A DNA stretch of 8,592 bases, from contig CAYVTG010000074.1 in the NCBI GenBank assembly GCA_964454575.1, forward strand, positions 1 through 8,592. Direction: 5' to 3'. Below are positions 6,016 through 8,592 of the stretch, in pieces. The stretch is from Haladaptatiplasma sp964454575. Its GTDB lineage: Archaea > Thermoplasmatota > Thermoplasmata > Halarchaeoplasmatales > Halarchaeoplasmataceae. A model generated the notes under the pieces. It was not told where the DNA came from and did no database searches. It saw nothing but the letters and a program-made list of their open reading frames with translations. Position 1 is the first letter of the stretch; each line of letters begins with the position of its first letter. Position numbers and translations under genes: made by a program.

Positions 6016-6024
6016 TTTTTTATC
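6016..6024 (+). promoter_or_regulatory. TATA-like box for the ATPase gene (T-run may also terminate the propeller transcript)
   Basis: TTTTTTATC lies 23-31 bases before the ATG at 6047 and directly after the last repeat palindrome. It fits a leaderless promoter for the ATPase. Equally, a small TCCAT/ATGGA stem followed by six T residues could act as an intrinsic, T-tract terminator for the upstream propeller gene. Both roles are compatible. Confidence 0.45.
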
Positions 6025-6046
6025 TGATAGGCGTATAGAGTATTGT

Positions 6047-7354
6047 ATGTACGAGGACGTTTTGCTAAACCAAAATATCCACTGGGAAGGTGGTCACTAC
6101 CCCACTGGGATCGAGAGGGAGAAGAAGGCCGATGTAGAAGAATTCTTGGATACCAAATACATCCAGATCATCGCGGGTCCTAGGAGGGCAGGAAAAACAT
6201 ATGTGTTATATCAGTTGATGGAATCTTTACTGAAAGTTGTAGAATACGAAAATGTATTGTATGCTAATCTGGATGATCCATCTTACACTCCTTTAAAAAT
6301 AGCGGGGAATCACCTAGGTGACGTTTATGACGATTACATAAAATTAAAAAACCCAGAAGGAAGAGTTTACCTGTTTCTGGACGAGGTGCAGAGTATCCCT
6401 GAATGGGAACGGTGGGTCAAATCCGTTTACGATTCAGAAAAGGATGTTAAATTTATTTTGACAGGTTCCAATGCATCTCTATTATCTTCGGAACTCTCTA
6501 CACTTCTTTCGGGTAGAGAGGTAAATTTTGAAGTATATCCCTTTGATTTCTTTGAATTTCTGCGAGCAAGGGATGTCGAAGTGATAAGAGAGGATGAAGT
6601 TGATAAAACATATCAAAGCAATTATTCTAAAAAGGGCTCTTTAAGGCATCACATCAATGAAATCCTAAAATACGGCAGTTTTCCTGAACCTATATTCCTA
6701 GAGGATAGATTGAAAGAGATCATACTTGAAAGATACTACGAGGCGATGATATATCGTGATGTGATACCAAGGGTTCGAAACCCCGAAGAGATAGAAGAAC
6801 TCGCATATTACCTGGCGACGAACATATCAAACCTATTCTCGTATAACTCCGCAGCTCAAGATATGGATATCAGTCCCACCAGCGTTAAGAAATACATGAA
6901 CTATTTTGAACAGGCCTATCTCTTTTTTACCGTACCAAAATTTTCGTTCTCTGTAAAAAAGCAGTTAAAAAACCCGAAAAAAGTTTATTGTGTCGATCCC
7001 GGATTGAGAAACATCGCAGGTTTCAAATTTTCCAGGGATGCGGGAAGACTTGCAGAAAATCTAGTCTTTCTGGATCTGATAAGAAGAGGTAAGAAGGTAT
7101 ATTATTATAAAGAAAAAAAAGAAGTCGATTTCGTTGTAAAAAGTAAAGAAGGTATAGAACAGTTGATCCAAAGCTCCTGGGATATGAGGGAAGAGAAAAC
7201 AAGAGAAAGGGAGATTACCGGATTGATAGAGGCCATGGAATACTTTGGATTGGAAGAAGGAGTCATCACCACCGACGATCACTTTGCCAAAGAAGAAATA
7301 GATGGTAAAAAGATACATTTCGTACCCTTATGGACATGGTTGTTGCGTCCGTGA
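6047..7354 (+). CDS. Archaeal AAA_14/DUF4143-type P-loop ATPase
   Basis: From the ATG at 6047 the protein has 435 residues. It carries the P-loop GPRRAGKT at 44-51 and Walker B LFLDEVQ at 109-115 (Asp112, Glu113). The polar LTGSNAS at 138-144 is the sensor-like strand typical of these ATPases, followed by LLSGREVNFEVYPFDFFEFL. The C-terminal DUF4143-like half has a winged-helix region (about 265-290) and a restriction-endonuclease-like fold pattern: Glu337 in RLAENLVF, Asp361 in KKEVDFVV, and Gln375 in LIQSSWD. The family is abundant in archaea and of unclear function; links to mobile elements and to toxin-antitoxin-like systems are suggested only by distribution. The frame is open to an ATG at 6008 inside the repeat array. 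I prefer 6047 because the TATA-like TTTTTTATC then sits about 27 bases upstream. The gene is A+T-rich compared with priS, suggesting transfer. Confidence 0.88.
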   Translation: MYEDVLLNQNIHWEGGHYPTGIEREKKADVEEFLDTKYIQIIAGPRRAGKTYVLYQLMESLLKVVEYENVLYANLDDPSYTPLKIAGNHLGDVYDDYIKLKNPEGRVYLFLDEVQSIPEWERWVKSVYDSEKDVKFILTGSNASLLSSELSTLLSGREVNFEVYPFDFFEFLRARDVEVIREDEVDKTYQSNYSKKGSLRHHINEILKYGSFPEPIFLEDRLKEIILERYYEAMIYRDVIPRVRNPEEIEELAYYLATNISNLFSYNSAAQDMDISPTSVKKYMNYFEQAYLFFTVPKFSFSVKKQLKNPKKVYCVDPGLRNIAGFKFSRDAGRLAENLVFLDLIRRGKKVYYYKEKKEVDFVVKSKEGIEQLIQSSWDMREEKTREREITGLIEAMEYFGLEEGVITTDDHFAKEEIDGKKIHFVPLWTWLLRP

Positions 7355-7382
7355 AGTACGGATGTATTGTGAGAGAAAAGCG

Positions 7383-7402
7383 TTATATTGACGAGATATA
7401 TT
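7383..7402 (+). promoter_or_regulatory. Possible TATA boxes for the small-gene operon
   Basis: Two candidates lie between the ATPase stop and the leader ORF: TTATATT at 7383-7389 and GATATATT at 7395-7402. The first would give a leader of about 15-18 bases that includes the GAGGT site. The second would make the 7428 ATG nearly leaderless. I cannot choose between them. Confidence 0.35.
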
Positions 7403-7427
7403 GGTAAACAACTGAAAGAGGTACACC

Positions 7428-7457
7428 ATGCGTGAGCAGACCGAATCGGAGGAATAA
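7428..7457 (+). CDS. Possible 9-residue leader peptide ORF
   Basis: An ATG at 7428 opens MREQTESEE and stops with TAA at 7455-7457. It has a good Shine-Dalgarno sequence, GAGGT at 7418-7422, five bases before the ATG. The ORF runs through the Shine-Dalgarno sequence of the next gene (GGAGG at 7448-7452) and stops one base before that gene's ATG at 7459. Ribosomes translating it would therefore cover, then release, the next start, a layout suited to translational coupling. It may equally be fortuitous, with the GAGGT serving the in-frame GTG at 7432 instead. No homolog can be judged at this length. Confidence 0.35.
   Translation: MREQTESEE
7448..7452 (+). promoter_or_regulatory. Shine-Dalgarno site that fixes the 58-aa gene start
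   Basis: GGAGG lies six bases before the ATG at 7459. This makes 7459 a better start than the in-frame GTG at 7432, which would place the site inside the coding sequence. Confidence 0.6.
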
Positions 7458-7458
7458 G

Positions 7459-7635
7459 ATGAAAAAGAAATTCAACGTAGATGTATATTACACGGGCTTC
7501 TGTACATATCAGATAGAGGCGGAAAGTGAAGAGGAAGCCATCTTAAAAGCAAGAGAAGAGGCTATCGACATAGATGAGATATCTTCCACTCTAGAGAATT
7601 GGGAAGAAGCCGACGTTGCAGAGGCGACTCGATGA
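7459..7635 (+). CDS. Small DpnD/PcfM-like protein, 58 aa
   Basis: The sequence starts MKKKFNVDVYYTGFCTYQIE and continues with AESEEEAILKAREEA. This strand-strand-helix pattern (a basic beta strand, a second strand ending in IEAES, then an EEEA-rich helix) resembles the small DpnD/PcfM-like domain found in phages, plasmids and restriction loci, whose function is unknown. The remaining residues, IDIDEISSTLENWEEADVAEATR, are acidic. The start is fixed by GGAGG six bases before the ATG. Its TGA overlaps the ATG of the next gene (ATGA at 7632-7635), so the two are coupled. The family resemblance is from memory of the motif and needs a profile search. The gene lies directly downstream of the ATPase and probably belongs to the same accessory block. 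Confidence 0.7.
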   Translation: MKKKFNVDVYYTGFCTYQIEAESEEEAILKAREEAIDIDEISSTLENWEEADVAEATR

Positions 7636-7787
7636 CCCAAAACCGACGTTTAGAGAGGAGGATAGCCAACATCAAAACAGCACTGCGTGCACGGGAATTC
7701 ACTGCACAGGAAACCCTGGAAATGGGCATCGACCTCATCGAATTCGCACTGAATTTTAACAAGGAGGCAAAGATGATCGATGATTGA
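7632..7787 (+). CDS. Small helical protein of unknown function, 51 aa
   Basis: I do not recognise this protein. It starts MTQNRRLERRIANIKTALRA and is predicted almost entirely helical, with a basic first half (six Arg and one Lys in the first 21 residues) and an amphipathic second half, LEMGIDLIEFALNFNKEAK. No cysteines, membrane segment or catalytic motif are visible; a nucleic-acid-binding or protein-partner role would be a guess. It is supported as a gene by its ATGA overlap with the preceding 58-aa gene. The frame extends upstream to an ATG at 7599, but that would lie deep inside the 58-aa gene, so 7632 is preferred. Confidence 0.6.
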   Translation: MTQNRRLERRIANIKTALRAREFTAQETLEMGIDLIEFALNFNKEAKMIDD

Positions 7788-7836
7788 GGAAGTACTCGAA
7801 ACGATGAAAAGAGATGTGAATACATTCTTTAATTGA
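7780..7836 (+). CDS. Very short possible ORF, 18 aa, end of the small-gene chain
   Basis: An ATG at 7780 gives MIEEVLETMKRDVNTFFN and a TGA at 7834-7836, five bases before the convergent macro-domain stop. It overlaps the 51-aa gene by eight bases. A GGAGG at 7763-7767 lies 12 bases before the ATG, rather far for a Shine-Dalgarno site. It may be a real micro-protein, the remnant of a longer gene, or chance. Confidence 0.25.
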   Translation: MIEEVLETMKRDVNTFFN

Positions 7837-7841
7837 TAGAA

Positions 7842-8369
7842 TCACAGACCCGCAAGTACCTTCTCGAACACTTCCAAGTCCCTGTCGCTATAGAGCACGA
7901 ATCTGATGAGCTTAACATTTTCCAGGTCCGGTGTCATACCCAACACGGTTTTAAGTGTTATCTCGGCCGCCTCTTGTATCGGATATCCGAAGGCTCCTGT
8001 TGAGATCGCCGGAAAGGCGACCGAATCGATCTCATGCTCTTCGGCGAGCATGACTGCATTGCGATAACAGATAGCTAGCAGGTCGTCTTCCGGTTTATCC
8101 ACGCCGTATATCGGTCCCAGGCAGTGTATAACGTAAGGATTCGGTAATTTACAGCCCCCTGTTATAACCGCTTCTCCCGGTTCGATGGGTGCCAAAGGCC
8201 GACACTCTTCTTCAAGCCCCTGTCCAGCTGCATGGTGTATGGCTCCGGCAACGCCACCGCCTATCATCAGCCGAGCATTGGCGGCGTTAACGATGGCGGT
8301 AACATCCGGCTGTTTGACGATGTCTCCCTTGATACACTCTATGGTCACACCTGATACTTCTCGCTCCAT
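7842..8369 (-). CDS. Macro-domain protein (ADP-ribose binding or hydrolysing)
   Basis: Macro domains bind ADP-ribose and many hydrolyse ADP-ribosyl groups or O-acetyl-ADP-ribose. The 175-residue single-domain protein shows the family motifs in order: KGDIVKQ (14-20), IVNAANARL (26-34), GGGVAGAIHHAAG (37-49), VIHCLGPIYG (80-89) and FPAISTGAFGYP (119-130). In MacroD/YmdB enzymes the glycine loop reads GGGVDGAIH and the Asp is important for hydrolysis; here it is Ala41, as in Archaeoglobus Af1521 (GGGVA). Binding is likely, while catalysis is uncertain. The frame extends to a TTG at 8411, but the ATG at 8369 is preferred: a TATA-like TTTATTTT lies 22-29 bases before it and the macro fold begins soon after. 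The neighbouring small operon is convergent. Confidence 0.92.
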   Translation of the reverse strand: MEREVSGVTIECIKGDIVKQPDVTAIVNAANARLMIGGGVAGAIHHAAGQGLEEECRPLAPIEPGEAVITGGCKLPNPYVIHCLGPIYGVDKPEDDLLAICYRNAVMLAEEHEIDSVAFPAISTGAFGYPIQEAAEITLKTVLGMTPDLENVKLIRFVLYSDRDLEVFEKVLAGL

Positions 8370-8390
8370 ATTATTTACAATGAGGACATC

Positions 8391-8398
8391 AAAATAAA
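8391..8398 (-). promoter_or_regulatory. TATA-like box for the macro-domain gene
   Basis: The minus strand reads TTTATTTT at 22-29 bases before the ATG at 8369. This fits leaderless transcription and rules out the more distal TTG at 8411 as start. Confidence 0.45.
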
Positions 8399-8509
8399 TA
8401 TTTCCAATCAACTAGCAAAAAGGATCCACCATATATCCAGACCGATCAAAACTCAGGCCAGTCCTCTATAAGGAAAGATCGAAGGAAATTTTAATTAACT
8501 CAGAAGGCT

Positions 8510-8592
8510 ATGTCATCATCGATCATGACCACTTTGAAGATGAGTAAAGCTGAAGAGATCGTCAGGGAGGCCATCAGGGCCCGCAACTTTTC
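8510..8592 (+). CDS. Start of an unidentified gene, cut by the window edge
   Basis: A plus-strand frame opens at the ATG at 8510 (MSSSIMTTLKMSKAEEIVRE, then AIRARNF) and is still open at the window end after 27 codons. In-frame ATGs at 8525 and 8540 are alternative starts. The visible part is a short polar lead followed by an amphipathic helix, which is not enough to name a family. Upstream A+T-rich stretches (CTATAAGG near 8466, TTTTAATTAA near 8488-8497) could be TATA boxes, but neither is ideally spaced for a given start. The roughly 100 bases between it and the divergent macro-domain gene show no other feature. Confidence 0.5.
   Translation, partial: MSSSIMTTLKMSKAEEIVREAIRARNF

Noticed and set aside
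6008..6046. Upstream ATPase start (METFLSDRRIEYC extension)
   Set aside because: The ATG lies inside the repeat array and the TATA-like TTTTTTATC lies downstream of it; the ATG at 6047 has proper spacing. Not fully excluded.
8412..8509. Possible tRNA or small RNA between the macro gene and the last gene
   Set aside because: No cloverleaf, TTCGA-type loop or stable stem was found in these bases.

Overview
The window looks like a chromosomal segment of a euryarchaeote. The evidence is an archaeal-type DNA primase small subunit (PriS), a mevalonate kinase of the isoprenoid lipid pathway, an archaeal VapBC pair, a radical SAM protein of the archaeal COG1856 type, an archaeal AAA_14/DUF4143 ATPase, and TATA-like boxes about 21-31 bases ahead of start codons, as expected for leaderless archaeal transcripts. 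A Thermoplasmata-like lineage is possible, but I cannot establish the exact taxon from sequence alone. No rRNA, tRNA, CRISPR array or insertion sequence was seen.

Layout. Bases 1-1201 carry two minus-strand housekeeping genes: the N-terminal part of mevalonate kinase (cut by the window edge) and the membrane zinc protease HtpX. A plus-strand vapBC toxin-antitoxin pair (1307-1911) starts divergently from htpX. Next come priS (1964-3223) and a four-helix membrane protein with an exterior domain (3266-4114). That gene converges with, and overlaps by 10 bases, a minus-strand radical SAM gene (4105-4911). Divergent from it is a cytoplasmic seven-bladed YVTN beta-propeller (5008-5928).

Bases 5932-7836 look accessory. 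A 32-bp tandem repeat built on a TCCAT-N4-ATGGA palindrome sits just ahead of a TATA-like box and a visibly A+T-rich AAA_14/DUF4143 ATPase gene. It is followed by a tight chain of tiny genes: a possible 9-codon leader, a 58-aa DpnD/PcfM-like protein, a 51-aa orphan and perhaps an 18-aa ORF. They are joined by stop/start overlaps. A minus-strand macro-domain protein (7842-8369) and the first codons of an unidentified plus-strand gene (from about 8510) close the window.

Functionally the window mixes DNA replication (PriS), membrane lipid precursor synthesis (mevalonate kinase), membrane protein quality control (HtpX), probable cofactor chemistry (radical SAM), ADP-ribose metabolism (macro domain) and stress or mobile functions (VapBC, ATPase and small genes). 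The parts most worth a second look are the repeat array and ATPase promoter, the chained small ORFs, the histidine-lined propeller next to the radical SAM gene, and the macro domain lacking the usual Asp.
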